Source: Carallia brachiata (taxonomy: Eukaryota; Streptophyta; Magnoliopsida; Malpighiales; Rhizophoraceae). Taken from it: a DNA stretch of 64,000 bases. Below the pieces are notes generated by a model. The model ran no database searches, had not been told where the DNA came from, and saw only the letters and a list, made by a program, of their open reading frames with translations. The stretch lies in assembly GCA_021464245.1 (NCBI GenBank), contig JADCRB010000095.1, positions 62,001-126,000 of the forward strand, given 5' to 3'. A program made the translations under genes and the position numbers. Shown here in pieces: positions 35,000 through 48,800 of this stretch (positions within the stretch are counted from its first letter, which is position 1; every line of letters begins with the position of its first letter).

Positions 35000-37900
35000 T
35001 CAAGCAACTACAAATATATGCGATTCAGATGATACATGCATCTCAAGCTTGCTTGCTATTTCATCAAACCCCCTCTGATCGGAAAAGTCTTCCGAGACCA
35101 CAAGCGGCCGCAGAAACTCAACTTTAACACTAAATAATGCTTCACTGGCCTGTGATCAGACAAGTTTGATTCTCCTCTTGTGTATAGATGTTGCTTTAAT
35201 CCCTCGCCCGTACCAAATTATCCGATCACACCTGTAGGTACAAGTAATTAAAGATAAAAAAAAGCCTAAGAACAATCTTAATTTTAAGGGTTTTTTTTTT
35301 TCCTTCCCTGGGATAACTCCTAAGAAGGTCAACTTTTGAGGCTGAGTATGTTCTATCCTTAAAACTTTCATTTCATTTCAAGGTCCATTATTGATTTTTT
35401 TTTTAGAAGATTGAATGAACTTAGAGCCTTAGACTTGTTTTTTTCCCAAAAAAGGGAAAAATATTATCCATTCTTATACTTTCAAAATTAAAAACTTTCA
35501 TAAATTTTATATATTTTTTATGAATCATGAATTTTAATATTAGGTAATAACAAATTATATTATGTTTACTTATCAAATGTTATTATCATTAGCATTATTA
35601 TTATTTTTTTGGCACACGTAAATCAAGTTTTGAGGAATAAGTTAATACAAATAAACAAATAAAAAAAAGATAAGTTTAAAAGGGATAAATATTAGAATGA
35701 AGTCAACCGTTAACGTTTTAATTGAATCGCTTTTTTTTTTTTTTTTTTTTTTTGGCTTATTCATAGATCATTTACCATGCAGGGGCACGCCACTTTTCGC
35801 CTTTTTTGCCTTCAAGACAGCCAAAATATACATCAGAATTCGGGCAATATTTGTAAGTGGGATCAAATTTGATTATCCCCTCTTGCCAACCTTCAAATGC
35901 TTGACCATTCATGAGCTGCATCCTTAGCTTCAATTTCAACCAAAAAAAAAAAAGTCAAAAAAGAAAAAAAAAAAAAGCATAGTTTTAGATAACCTTAGAC
36001 AATGCATTAAATTATCCAGTTGGGTTTTTTTTTTTTTAATTGTTTTTCCCTTCTACCTGGTCGCTTTCTATCAAGGTATTCCATTCCTTTTTATCCATCA
36101 ATAATCGAATTGCTGCCTCTGGAAGCGAAATTCTATAGTTCAAGTCTCCAAGCAAAATTATCCGGCTGCCATAAAACGAAGAGTCATTAGCTAGCCGAAA
36201 TCATAAATTAATACATATCAATCCTACTTTAGTTTATAGCGGTCCAATAAGCTACAAGCGAAAAAAATCTGCAAGTACACAACTAACAAGTTAAATATAT
36301 ATATGAAACTAGCAAAGCATGAGATTAAAAAATCTTAGTATAAAAAATTAATTAGTTTCGTGTTTGTTTACTATCACGTCATATTATGAATTTTTATAGT
36401 AATTTCTTCATGTTGAGTCCCTTGTTTGGTGTAATCGTGCTTCATATCATCCCTTTCAGGCGTTTAGCTACCCGCTGATTCGCCTAGCCCTCTACAATTT
36501 TAATTCCAAGGGGCCACAAATAAGTAATAACACACTTTTTAAAATCACATGGATGTCATTCATTTTAGAAAAAGCAATATTTTCTTACATTTCGGGGGCA
36601 TGAAGTTTATGTGGACAAACTCAAAGATGGAAACTAGCAATAATGATTGTTCAATTAAGCTCATAAACTATAGTATATCATTGTCATATGATTATAGTTA
36701 GTTGTGTGACCAAGCCGCTAAACATTAGTTAATTAAGATTCACTGCATATAACAATGTGAGAGAACAGAACAAAATTGGTTTGTACCAATTGAAACAAAT
36801 ATTGTTCTAAAATTAATTAATAGGAAATACTTGGCGAATGTAAGTTAAGTGAAATCAAAGTAACATAAGTTATTAGATAGTTGAATTTAAAAAAATAAAA
36901 AAAAAAGATAAATTATTGAATATTATCGAATGAACCGTGCGTCTACCTGTGTCTTCTTAATTTTCACCCACATAATCATGCTCGATCTTACACACTCTTG
37001 TAAATCAATATCTCAAAAATAATAATAGTAATAATTATTGACATACTCATGATCAAGTATCTTTCGAGGCAAATCAAGTGAAGGGCCTTTAGAGAAGCTT
37101 GTCCGATTCAATATTTCAGATACATCGGAGTTTCTGTGCTTCTCATCTCCTTCTTTATCCCCAGAAGCTAGATGGCTGCACACAAAGCAGAAGCTGGTTT
37201 CATGTAATTGAAATCTAACTGACACAGAACCCTGCAAATCAAAAAATTTGTAGACAAAAGAAAATACAATAAGAAACCTCGTTAATGTAACAAGTTATAT
37301 GTTTAGGCCATTAATCAAGGTCAATAACCTAAAATAATTTTAACTATCACTTTGTCGTGTTGGTATTTGGAAGTGTGCTAAATATCAAAATAATATATTT
37401 GTAAAATTTTGCCAGCTAGTTATAATTTTCATAAGCAGTACTGGGGAAAACATGTAGTGCCATTTTTAAGAGGGAATTTATGCTAATAATATGATGATGT
37501 TGAAAATTATAAACACAAAATTTATTGTGTCTGAAATGAAATAAGAAGTGAATATATAATACAAATCAAAAGGCTAGATAGTAATGGGAACATGGGCACC
37601 AAATCATTTTAATAAAAATTACTCATATACAGGGACATAATAATTAAGTACCTTGTTTCCTAAGCAACCCATGATGCCACAGCCAACACAGGAGACGCTA
37701 GGATTTTGAATGTAAGGACGAAGATCGTTTCTGATCCAAACGGATATTAATATTCCAACCATTTGCTGGCTAATGACGCACAAGAATTCTTGATTTGGGT
37801 CTATTTTGTAATGGCTTTCCTCCACAAAGGCTGTGGATCTTCTTGTTCAATGCTTGTGTAATCAAGGAATTCCATTTGTGGAGATCTTACAATTCTCAGA

Positions 37901-38615
37901 GCCCAGAACATTTGATGCTCGTAGAGGCACAATCTCTTGAAAACTGTTAGCAAAGAAAATTCCAATCAAAAAAGACGCGAAGGATACAACTTAATTATGA
38001 ATTAATTTAGAAACTCGCCTATATATGCACTACAAGAAGAAAGAAAATAAAAGTTGTAATGTACCCAAGAACATAGATGTCACATATATTGCCACTAGCT
38101 TCTAGCCAATCTTCCATATCCAAATCCTCGTTTGGTGCAATCCCACCAACATTCCACGTGCTGACAAAAACCCTTTACAGATAAAATATGGAAGGGAAAG
38201 TGGTCACAGAAGCATACAAATTAATATATATTATAGATGCATCCATGTATGGGGTTCAAATTAATCCTTATCAAAATTCAATTACTTTTTATTCATGTCA
38301 GGCATTTCGAGAGAACAAAGGGGTTCTATCATTTCATGGCGGATCAGTGAATTATTGGGCCGAGCTGGATTTGAACCAGCGTAGACATATTGCTACTGAA
38401 TTAGAGTCCGCGGCGGAAATTAGTAAATGCCATAACTTACTTGTAGTTTTGGGTGCCCTTGTGATGATTTAAGAGATTGGCAGCACAAAGAGCTGGTTGG
38501 TCAAGATTGGAACATCGATCAAGGACTCAGTGTTGGTAGGAAAATCCGCGACGAAATTGGTGCTACCACATGATCTCTTGTTGAGGATCTTGTTAGCAAC
38601 CAACCTTGGCCACAT
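35000..38615 (-). pseudogene. Type I inositol polyphosphate 5-phosphatase, seven exons, frameshifted
   Basis: Exons on the minus strand: 38615-38441, 38172-38065, 37943-37652, 37231-37047, 36165-36057, 35927-35776 and 35231-35000, all with GT-AG borders. Start MWPRLVANKIL; then [87 protein letters not shown] and RAPAWCDRIIWYG, the full catalytic fold of plant At5PTases, which remove the 5-phosphate from Ins(1,4,5)P3 and phosphoinositides. Breaks: a phase change in exon 1 after DVP; two compensating phase changes in exon 3 that put stops in frame; and an insertion followed by a deletion in exon 7 that destroy the frame of the active-site SDHRP region and create an early stop. Splice sites and most residues are intact, so the gene died recently. 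The closest subfamily appears to be the CVP2-like group; this is inference. Confidence 0.9.
38356..38411 (-). pseudogene. Chloroplast-derived trnY-GUA 3' fragment (NUPT)
   Basis: The plus strand TGGGCCGAGCTGGATTTGAA and the following ACCAGCGTAGACATATTGC match, from memory, the reverse complement of the 3' half of chloroplast tRNA-Tyr. The anticodon side that follows is diverged and the 5' half is absent. It lies inside intron 1 of the 5-phosphatase pseudogene. It is organellar DNA in the nucleus, not a working tRNA gene. The adjacent 38280-38355 may belong to the same insertion. Confidence 0.65.
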
Positions 38616-39637
38616 GACCTAGAAGGAGTTAATAATTAACGCAAGACAGTTTAGTGCATATATGTGCATATCATATGGAATGAATGGTAATAAAGGAGTG
38701 GAGGGGCTCACTTGTCCTTGGTAATTCCCTGGCATGGAGAATATTGGTATTGGCACAAAAACAAACTACTAACAAAGAAAGTTGAGAAACAGCTGGGAAG
38801 AGAATGCCACAAGAGATATGATAATAAATGGCTGAGAGAGAGATGAGACAGATCATGTTGAGAAATACACACAGTGGAGGTTGGAGGGGGAGGTGGGTGG
38901 GGCGCTTCTGCAAGTTGATAGAGAGAAGAAGTAGTCACTGTGACGTGGATGATGTGCCAATAATTTACTTGGAAATTTATATGTTTCCACCAATCAACAA
39001 CTAGAAAGGAACTGGGAAAACATTGGTCTAATTCCAGCCTCTAACCATTCTGTAATTTATTGGGCTGCTGTATATTGATTTGAATATCGTTTTGTGTGAT
39101 TTTTGTCTGCACATTTGTTCTTTGTTTAAGATGGTGGTGGTGCAAGTTGGGGAGGCAGAGTGGTTCATTTCTATAAGAAAAGACATAGGAAAAGGATGTT
39201 GGACTGACCGCATGAATTGAGTATTGGAACAAATTATCCCTTAAGTATTATGCACATTATTGATAGATCTGTGCACATCAATTTTAGTAATATATTTTTT
39301 TTAAATTTATATTGTATCAAATTACTAAAATTAAAATATAACAAACTTATAAAAAATCTATATAAAACTTAACTCAATTTATCTTTCGATTTCTCTCCGT
39401 CTCAATCTTCTTAATTTATGTACCCTTACTAAAAGACATATATTTCAGTAAAAAATTATTCATTATTTTAGCTGACATGGTGATATGGACAAATCTTATT
39501 TTTTATTGAGAATAGAGAAAGTTCTAGCACTCATACTCTGGATAAGTTTTACGTTTACTGTATGGCAGAAAGAATTTTATGATTTCGTTTAGCTAATTTT
39601 AAAGTTAGTAATAAAATGATGTGAATCGATATATTAA
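38616..39637. other. Region upstream of the 5-phosphatase pseudogene
   Basis: Probable former promoter and 5' UTR; CT-rich on the minus strand at 38700-38940. No other gene was recognised. Confidence 0.4.
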
Positions 39638-40972
39638 GGGCCCGTTTGGAGACGCGTGTCAGTTTTTATTTCTGTTTTTCATTTTTTGTTTTTTACTTTT
39701 ACTGTTTGCTGAATTTTTATATTTATTGTTGTTAATTTTTGTTTTTTTTTCTATAAGAATAAAATAGATAGAAAAAGGATAGTGAGAGAAATGGTAAAAA
39801 GAGTATAATATAGAGAGAAAAATGAGAGAGAGAGAGAGAAAAAGGGTAGAGAGAGAATGACTAGAGAGAGAAAAAGGAGAGAGAAAGAGAATGAGTAGAG
39901 AGAATGACAGAAAGAGAAAGGGTTGAGAAAGAATGAGTAAACAGAATATAAGAGAGAGAAAAATGAGAGAGAGATGATAGAGAGAGAATGAGTAGAGAAA
40001 ATGATCGAGAGAGAAAAGAGACAGAGGGTAGAGAAAGATCGAGTAAAGAGAATGATAGCGAGAGAAAAATGAGAAAGAGGATAGAGAGAGAATGAGTAGA
40101 GAGAATGGTAAAACAAGAAAAAGAGAGAAAGTCTAGGTAGAGAGAGAATGAATAGAGAGAGAAAAAGGAGAGAGAGAGGGTAGAGAGATAATAGTAAAAC
40201 AAGAAAAATGAGAGACAATGTGGGTAGACAGAAAGGAGAGAGAATCTGGGTAGACAGAGAATGGTAGAGAAAAAAAGAGAGAGAGAGAGGGGGCAGAGAG
40301 AGAACGAGCAGAGAGATGAGCAGAGAGAAGATAGAACAAGAAAAAGAAGAGAGAATGGTAGAGAGAGAAAAATGAGAGAGCGGGTATAGAGAGAATGACT
40401 AGAGAGAATGGTTGAGGGAGAAAGAGGAGAGAGAGAGAGTGGGTAGAAGGAGAATTAGTAGAGAGAATGGTAGAAAGAGAAAAAGAAGAAAGAGGGTAGA
40501 GAAAGAATGAGTAGAGAGAGAAAAGAGAGAGAGAGAGAGGGTAGAGAGAGAATGGTAGAGATAGAAAAAGGGGAGAGAGGGTAGAGAGAGAATGATAGAG
40601 ATAGAAAAAGGAGAGAGAGGATAGAGAGAAGGTAGAGAGAGAAAAGGGAGAGAGAGGGTAGAGAGAGTGGAGAAAGAGAGAGTAGTGAGAGAAAAAATAT
40701 AGAGGGATAGAGAGATAGTAAAGAGAGATATGGTAAAGAGGGTGGATAGAGAAAGAAAATGTTGTAAGAGAAAATATAGAAAAAAAAAAAGTAAAAAACA
40801 AAATTGGAAAGTTAGTTTTTATTATTTTCCCAATTTGTTTTTTTTCTTTGAAAAACATTTTTAACTTTTCAACAAAAAAACAGAAAATAAAATTAATACT
40901 AAACCTGTTTTCTATTTTTTTTTTTGTGAAAAATAAACAGAAAACAGAAAACCAATTCATTTCAAACGGGCC
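39638..40972. mobile_element. GAGA-rich element with inverted GGCCCGTTTG termini
   Basis: GGGCCCGTTTG at 39638 is matched by CAAACGGGCC ending at 40972, each flanked by TAA, so this may be a PIF/Harbinger-type MITE with a TAA target duplication. Between the ends, about 39780-40760 is a nearly pure purine tract of AGAGAGAATG-GTAGAGAGA-type units of irregular length. Long Leu/Ser-rich frames on the minus strand simply reflect this repeat. Family assignment is tentative. Confidence 0.5.
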
Positions 40973-42209
40973 TAAATTAATAAAAAAATAAATAAATATT
41001 TTGATATTGTTAGATGAAATTATAAAATTATTTTTAGTTATACATCTTGTAACTACTTACATGAAGCCATGTATTCTTACTGTTACTATTAATTATTCAC
41101 CCAAATGGTTTACAGTCGAATTTTTTAGCATTAACCGGCCTTCTATTTTTGCCTACCACGCACAGTATAATCACCTTAATTAGAAGGCCGCACTTACATG
41201 CACATTCATTAATTACAAATTAAGAGAAGACCTGCATGGTACGGTGACTTGAATTGTGCAGAATATGACGTCACTCTTTAGAGAAAATTATTTGACTTTT
41301 TTTTTTTTTTTGGTGACTAATGGAAACAGAAAATACAGGAAGAATTTAAATAACTGCTCCTTCTCATGGAAGAGCTTACTAATTTTATAATTTTAAAGTC
41401 TTGGCGAGGGAGATTCTCAAATCTAAAACAAAAAATTTAATGTAACACTAAAATTAATTATTAAATCTACACAAAAATTCTCTTCTCTTAGTATATGGCT
41501 ACGCTGACAACTCTAATTATGCTTTCAATAGATATAAGCAGGCAACAATAATAGGTCTACAATGATCAAATTCCTATCCTTTCATAATAATTTTTTGCAA
41601 CGCAAGGAGGATCGGATTCTATAATAATGTTGCGCGACCCTCTTCTCTCAGGCCAATTTCAAGGCCATATGAATCATTTGGCTTTGAGAATGCTGTTGTA
41701 TATCATATGTTTCATTGTGTTTGTTGCACATACTTGGAATCATATATTGATTCACACGTTACAGCGTTGGGATGTCCTCTTTGGTTTCCAACCACTAGAT
41801 ATCATTACATTTGTTATTTAGAAAAGGAAAACTATATCAGGATGCAGAAAAGTAACACGGGCCAACACAGGGACCACGCGCCCACGATAAAATGTTGTTA
41901 CTATTATTACTTTTTGAAATTTAATAATTTTTTATGACAAAAAAAAATTTAATAATTTTGACAAACAATTTATATGGTGTGCATGGAAGTTAAAAAATGT
42001 ACGGAAAATGTGCATGAAAACTAGTGAAAGAGTAAAGCTCTCTTGTTGCACTTTTTCCCAAAATTTTAACATATTTTGTAAAGTCTACTTGCATAATTTA
42101 TTAGTCCTCTTGCACATGGTATGATTTTTACTAGTATATATATTAATTTTGATGATGTCTCTTTGCATCCCTGGCGCATCTGCTTTATGTCCCAATATCG
42201 CGACTCTTA
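40973..42209. other. Intergenic DNA, nothing recognised
   Basis: AT-rich; short open frames near 41627-41937 lack recognisable domains. Confidence 0.4.
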
Positions 42210-42850
42210 AGAAAGTAATGAAAAAATAAAATATGGTTTGAGTGCTTTATGATTGTTGACATTACTTTTTTTTTTTTGAATTTCGCACTTAAAATTTTTC
42301 TGTCACGATTTTTTTCCCATTTTTCATTAGCTCACCGTTAATTTATCACATAGCAATTAATCACTTGTCACATTATCCTCCTTAGTTAAGCGTCATGTCA
42401 TCAATTTTTTTGATGATGTGCAATAAATTTTTAATTTTTTTTTTAAAATTAAAAATTATTTTCGAAAATCACAGATAATTCAATAAAAGAAAGTTTTTAT
42501 TAAAATTAAAAAAAATTCTGAAAATAAGAAAAATATAACAAATAAATTTCCCCTTTTCAGAAAATTTTCATAATTTTATCTATAATTTTTATAGCTTTCA
42601 TAAAAATTTTATTTGAAAATTAATTTATAATTTTCAAAAAATTTTTTGAAAAAATATTTAGTATCTGACTGTGCTAGAATTAGCTTATGTGTCAAGTGAT
42701 TGACTGGAAAAATAAACAGTAAACTAATGAAAAAGGAGAGAAAATAGCGACAGAAAACGTGAAGAACGAAATCTAAAAAAGATTGTAGTGAACAAAAATT
42801 AAAAAACCTTCAAACGTTATAGGTGAATTCTTACTTTTTGTCTTTGAAAT
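42210..42850. mobile_element. Long-TIR (foldback/MULE-like) MITE
   Basis: About 42230-42400 is mirrored, inverted and diverged, by about 42680-42830. Landmarks are TTTCGCACTT, TTCTGTC, TTTTTCATTAG and AATCACTTG on the left, and the complements of ATTTCGTTCTT, TTTCTGTC, TTTTTCATTAG and AATCACTTG on the right. The centre is A/T-rich and non-coding. Exact ends and a target duplication could not be fixed. Confidence 0.55.
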
Positions 42851-45800
42851 TACCAATAGAAAGATTCTCTTTTGTTTGTGTTTCGGGCGGGTTTTTTTCT
42901 ATAGTTGGTTGGTTATAAGTGGTTACCCTAACCCTTGTGCTATGAGAGCCCCTTAAGTCATACAAGCACTAATTTCATGACATGAGTGTTTAGTTAGGGA
43001 AACAATATTCTTTGGGCAGTGCTATTTCACACGAAAATGGTTACAAGAGTAACTCACGAAATTCATCAAAAAAAAAACTCACGAAAGACGGGTTACAGCT
43101 TGTTTTTCTTTTGTTTTTTTAAATTTTTCTTTTGTTTTTAGGATTTTAGTACATGATAATCCCATAAGATTTCATCCACTTTAAAAAAAAAAAGAAAACG
43201 TAAATGTAGTTTGTGCAACTCTAATTATACTTATTATTATCATAAATCGTTATTTTTAAAAAAAATTTTTTCTGTCTAAATGAGGACATAATTTTACTTT
43301 TTTTTAAATATTCTAGTTGAGTCTAAAATAACAAAAAAAGGAGACAAAATAGTTGTACACGTCATTCGTGAAAAGTCGTGAACCATTCTTCGTGAGAAAT
43401 AGCATTTTTCATATTCTTTTTGTCACTAATTCCTTTGTTAAATAGTTGTCATATTTTAACCAAATGTCTTACTCTTGTTAATTTTTTGTATTACGTCTCT
43501 AATCCAACATTTTTTTTTTCAATTTGTTGAAGAATATATACGATCCTCTAAGTTTGATATTGTTTTGTTCCACAGTAGACAAAAAGCCAACTTGCGACTT
43601 GGCAAATTCCTTTTGAGTTCTCCCAACAATCAATATTCTGGTGCTATTCGACTTGTTTTATCACATCATGAACCTAAGGTCTTCACTCTTCATGTTTTTC
43701 TACCCCTGCCTCTTTTAAATATTAACTATTTCTAGTACCAACATGCAATAATTGGTAGGATTGGTCCTATCTCAATGAAGGAACTGTGTTTGAGACTTCG
43801 TTTCTAAATTTCAATATGGCTCTTTTATTTCATCCTCATTGGTTTTCAAGAAGGAAAATACTTGATAGAATTTTTTTTTTTAAATAGCCAACAACATTTT
43901 ATTCATAGTGTTCATCAAGAAATGAACACCAAAAATCATGTACGATACTAGATACAAATTAGATGACTCATGCCTAGCAAAAATTCAGTAGCAGCAGCAA
44001 CAACATTTGATAAAATTTTTTAGGTAAAATTAAAGTAACATGTGTCATTGAATAATTGAAATTAAAAAAAAAAATGTACTACCGTAGGTTAAGCTATGAA
44101 CCGGAGTCCTTTGAAGAAATCTTTAAGCTGAAAAGACGATGAGAGAATAGATTTCTGTATGTATCAAATTATAGAAGGCTACACCAATTTATAGAGGAAA
44201 TTAAAGAAGTACGTGATAGGGAAACAATATCAAGGAAAATTAATGAGATATTCACTGAATAATATTAAAGGAGATTTACGTACATCTTTGATAATGTTTG
44301 GGTATATATGTATAATTAGCCTAGACTCTAAACAAAACTAAATACTAAAATCTGTTGGATTCTAACATGTTAAAAGTTTTAAATTCAAATAAAATTTACT
44401 AGCATACCTTCTATGTCATCAGCATTGGCTAGGACATTTTCATTATCAAATGGCATATAGAGGCCAAACTCAAACAATTATGCCCATAATAATGCGATAA
44501 TTAATTCAGTAGATTCTCAAAATTCTCCTACCGGTGGACTACTTTATGCGTTTAAGGGCCATGATCGGACATTGTTTATGAGATGTCTGTTATCGTTCTC
44601 ATTGTATAGTTTTATCTCACAAATCTAAAAGGTGTTTGGTTTTGTTATTGCTAATTATTATTAGTAATTTTTGATTGTTATTGTTAATTATTAATTGTTG
44701 TTATTAATTGTTGTTGTTGATGAATATAATGAAATTATAGTTTTTATTAAATAATAAAATAATTATTTTAAACATTCTATTTCTGTTTTATTATAATAAA
44801 TAATTTTTTTATCTTAAGTTGATCTAAACTAATCTTATTAAATGTATCTTAAGTATTTAACTTATTAAATATGTGATTTAAAGATTAACTTAATTAACGA
44901 TGATATTTATCATTTTTAAAAATATTATTTTCAATATACAAATTATTGTAATAAAAAATTGTTATTTTTACTGCACAAAGACAATATTATGCCTATAAGA
45001 GATCCACTGAATAGAGCAAAAAAAAAGTGCCGTACAATTATTTTTATGAATTTATATATAAAATAATATTAATTTACATCCATTCAATCGCTATAAAAAA
45101 AAAAAAAAAAGCTGAAAAAGAACACACTTTTTCGGTCCGTAAAATAACAACTATAGTGCGCCTCCTTAGCAGCAGATTGTCTTTTTCAACAAAGAGCAGT
45201 TTTGTAACTTCTTTATTTATCAGCCGCTCATGAAAGAAAAAATAATTTATCTTTATTTTTCATATCAACTATTTTTAGAGGTATCTATCAGCAATTAGTT
45301 ACTGATATTTTCTTTAATTAAACACTTAAATTCCCTATTTTTTTTTAATAACACAGCAATAACAATAGTAGCTTAACAAGCAAAACCACATACTCCCTAA
45401 ATATGGTAATCCTTAGAAAACTAGATCAAGAAGAAAGAAGAAAAATTCTCTCTCTCGGTAAACATTTCGAGGATATGGATCCCTTATTAAATCCCATTAA
45501 GTGTATTTGCGGGTTGGACTTGTTAGTTTGGTAATATATTTAGATCTAATTGTAATCAACGGATTGAATGATTCTCTATCTGTACTCAATCTACTATCCT
45601 ACCTAATCTACTCAATTTAATTCATTATTTGTAGATCGGATAGGAACGGTCTTGGAGGATTGAATGTAATAAAAAAAATTTTTTATTATAAATATTTCAA
45701 TTATGTATACAAACTAATTGTTAATATACAACTCAAAAAAGATCTGCATAGATGTTTTTCTTAATCTTAATATTAGCTAAATATATTTAAGGGAGTGTTT

Positions 45801-48800
45801 GGGTTAGATTTTGAAGGGGTGTATTTGCGTTTCATTTTCAAAAAGTAGGAAGATAGTGTTTAGTAAACTTTTTAGTGTTATTGTTTGATTGTACTTATTT
45901 CCTTATTTGACTTCCTAACAGCAGCTGATTGAAAAGTAGATCGGGCTACTTTTTTCTGATTTTTGGATTACTTTTCACTTTTAATAGTAATAATAATTTA
46001 TATGGACAAAATTACCTTTAAAAAATATTTATATAATTTTACTATTATTTTTTTATTGACACATGAATTAGATATGTTAATTTATTTTATTAGTATTTAT
46101 ATAACTTCAATAAATTTTTTTAAGTATTCTTAAATAATATTTTTTTCACTTCAATTTTCTTTAATATTGACATTTATAGAAAAAAATCTCAAATATAATA
46201 ATTTTTATCATTTAATAAAAATTAATATTTTTTTAAAAAATTTAAAAATTAAGTAAAATAATTCTCAATATTATTTATAAAATATTATTCTAAAATATAA
46301 AATATAAAATATAAAAATAAAATTTTTAATATGATATATCTACAAATTATATGTCTAAATTAGACATATAATTATTAACAGTAACAGTAAATATAAAATT
46401 AACCAAACACTTCATTAATTTTATCAACAATTAACAACAGTAAATAGAAATCAGAAATCAGCAGCAGTAATCAGTAACAGTAATCAGTAACAATAACATT
46501 CAACTGCAAACTTAAATAAACCCTAATTCTTCTTCGTCATATATTACAGAAAATGTAATTAATATTAGCTAAATAAACTATTGAGATTTTGTAGCTACAA
46601 GACAGAAATCTCCTCCAACCGTAAGTCCCAACTGTCCTAAAACTTAACTTGCAAAGAAACGTGTTCAAATGTCACTTTGAACTTAATATTATCGGGGCGA
46701 TGCATATTTTCTTTTTTGTGTTAAAAAAAAATTATACAGTTATTCAACTCTATTGGATTACTGATCTTGTAATACGTGCAAGGCACCTGCGACCTCTTCT
46801 TGATTCCATATAATTAGCTCCATCTCCAAGTTCCCACTTCGTGAATGTTTTTCAAACGACATCGTTGTGTCTATGTTTTAAAACCCTTCAATCCGTGCTT
46901 AGCGAATTTTAAAATTTTAATACCATATCTAATTATACTTTATAGATTTTGATAGATACAAGTATGTATGAGTCTGATTAATTAATTTTCTGTAGGTTAG
47001 TCAGTTTTTAAACAGTTATAAATTACATGGACAACCTTCTAGTAATTATTACTATATTATGTTTTTATTACTTGAATTATTACTATATTATCAACAAAAA
47101 AATTTACATGGGCGGATCCAAATGGAAATTGATGCGTTGAAATCTAAGTATTTTGGATCAAAAATAATATAGCATGAAAGTGGACCAACCAAAATGTGCA
47201 TCTAGAATAACGAGATATATAATGAGAATTTAAAAAATTGCAGCAAGGATTAGATTTCATCGTATTTCACTTTTCCCAAATTTTGGTGTACATTTCGTTT
47301 CTTTGGATGCTCATTTTTGCTAATCATCTTGCGCACAACCAAAAATATTTAATTTTCATAAGAAATAATATTATTTCATAGAAAATAATATCTAATTTTG
47401 CTTTAGAAAAAATTAGATTTTCAAATAAAAAAGAGCGTCCGAAACGCTACCCGAATGCAATCAGACGGATTTGATGTACAACCAGTTAAATTTTATGTGC
47501 GAAAAAATAATAGTGATTTTTTATTCTTATTTTTAATTACACTTAAATACAAGTAATTATAAATTAAATACAATTAATCATATTCAAATAATATTTTAAA
47601 TATATTTTTATTTGAAAATATAACACTGTTCGTTTTGTTTTGGATGTGTCGGAAGGTTGGAATGTACGCCCGGTTTGCCAGCCGAGCTCTATCGTCAAAC
47701 ATTCTCCACCTCGAGAACACTGGAAACTACCATTTGCAGCCCGCCGAATATCTCTCCCTGCAAAGTACCTCTACGCCCAAGCGTTTATTTTGGCGTGATG
47801 TTTCTTTCCAATAAATTTGTGTGTGCGATTTTATATTTAAATCTCAACTTTATTTCGCAGCATGTAATTAAAATCTTGTCATTCTTCTATCCTGTAAATC
47901 TCAATGTATCCATGCAAATAATTAAACTTAAAGAGATGCAAGTTGAAAATTTAGGTTCTGAGTTAATTTTATATGCAGAGACTCAAAAGATTTTGAGGCC
48001 AGCATTTTAATCTATATATATGTGTTTGTTAAAATAATGCAAAGCATACATAAAATATATAAGTGCATAACAAGAGAGGACATATCAAGATGACCACCTA
48101 TATACTCTTGGGGTGGGAAGTGAGGTTAGGAGTTTAACTTCTGGTCTCTTCAAAAAAAATAAAAAAACCAAAAAATGTAAGTTTATGGATTTTATTTATT
48201 AAAGTGCATAACATTTTATAATATTCTCGGCTCTTTTATACTAAAATTTAACAAATTAATTGTTAATTATTGTGTGCTAAAACAAAAGAACAAAAGGACG
48301 CATGATACTTGAAGAGTATCTAACCTAACCTAACCACAGAAGAAAAAAGTTTCAAAATCTTTGTATAGCTAAGCATGCACTATGCATGATCATGGAGCTA
48401 AATTATATACTAACCTCAAGTTGCAAATATGCTACATAGGGGTTGTTAAAAGTGAGCTATCAAACTGCGACAAGAACCACCAATTTTCTATACGCTCAAA
48501 ATATCCTTCAAACAATAATCTTTTACATATTTCCAGGCTTCAGCAAGTGGATTGGACCACAATTTGGTAAGCGCAAATTGTGGATACAGCAATCAAATCA
48601 CCCATGGCCAATGGGATTTTATTTTTAATTTTTTAGGCATAGTGGCCGGCCCCACCATTGTCAGCGAATATCAATCTCTTATCCATGTATCGCTCCATGC
48701 TCTTAAAATTTCTTCATGTGTGTTTCTGTAGTTTATACGTTTGCCACGAGGGAGAAGGTTTATGGTGATATAAAATTAATATATAATTTATTCATATTAT

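Noticed and set aside
38356..38411. A functional tRNA-Tyr gene
   Set aside because: Only the 3' part is recognisable; the anticodon arm is damaged and the 5' half is absent.
39751..40960. Long Leu/Ser/Phe-rich open frames on the minus strand (up to 275 codons)
   Set aside because: They are translations of the GAGA/CTCT repeat in several phases at once; there is no domain, start context or codon bias.
47657..48010. 117-codon plus-strand frame as a gene
   Set aside because: The second half is AT-driven, no domain is recognised, and there are no splice or homology cues.
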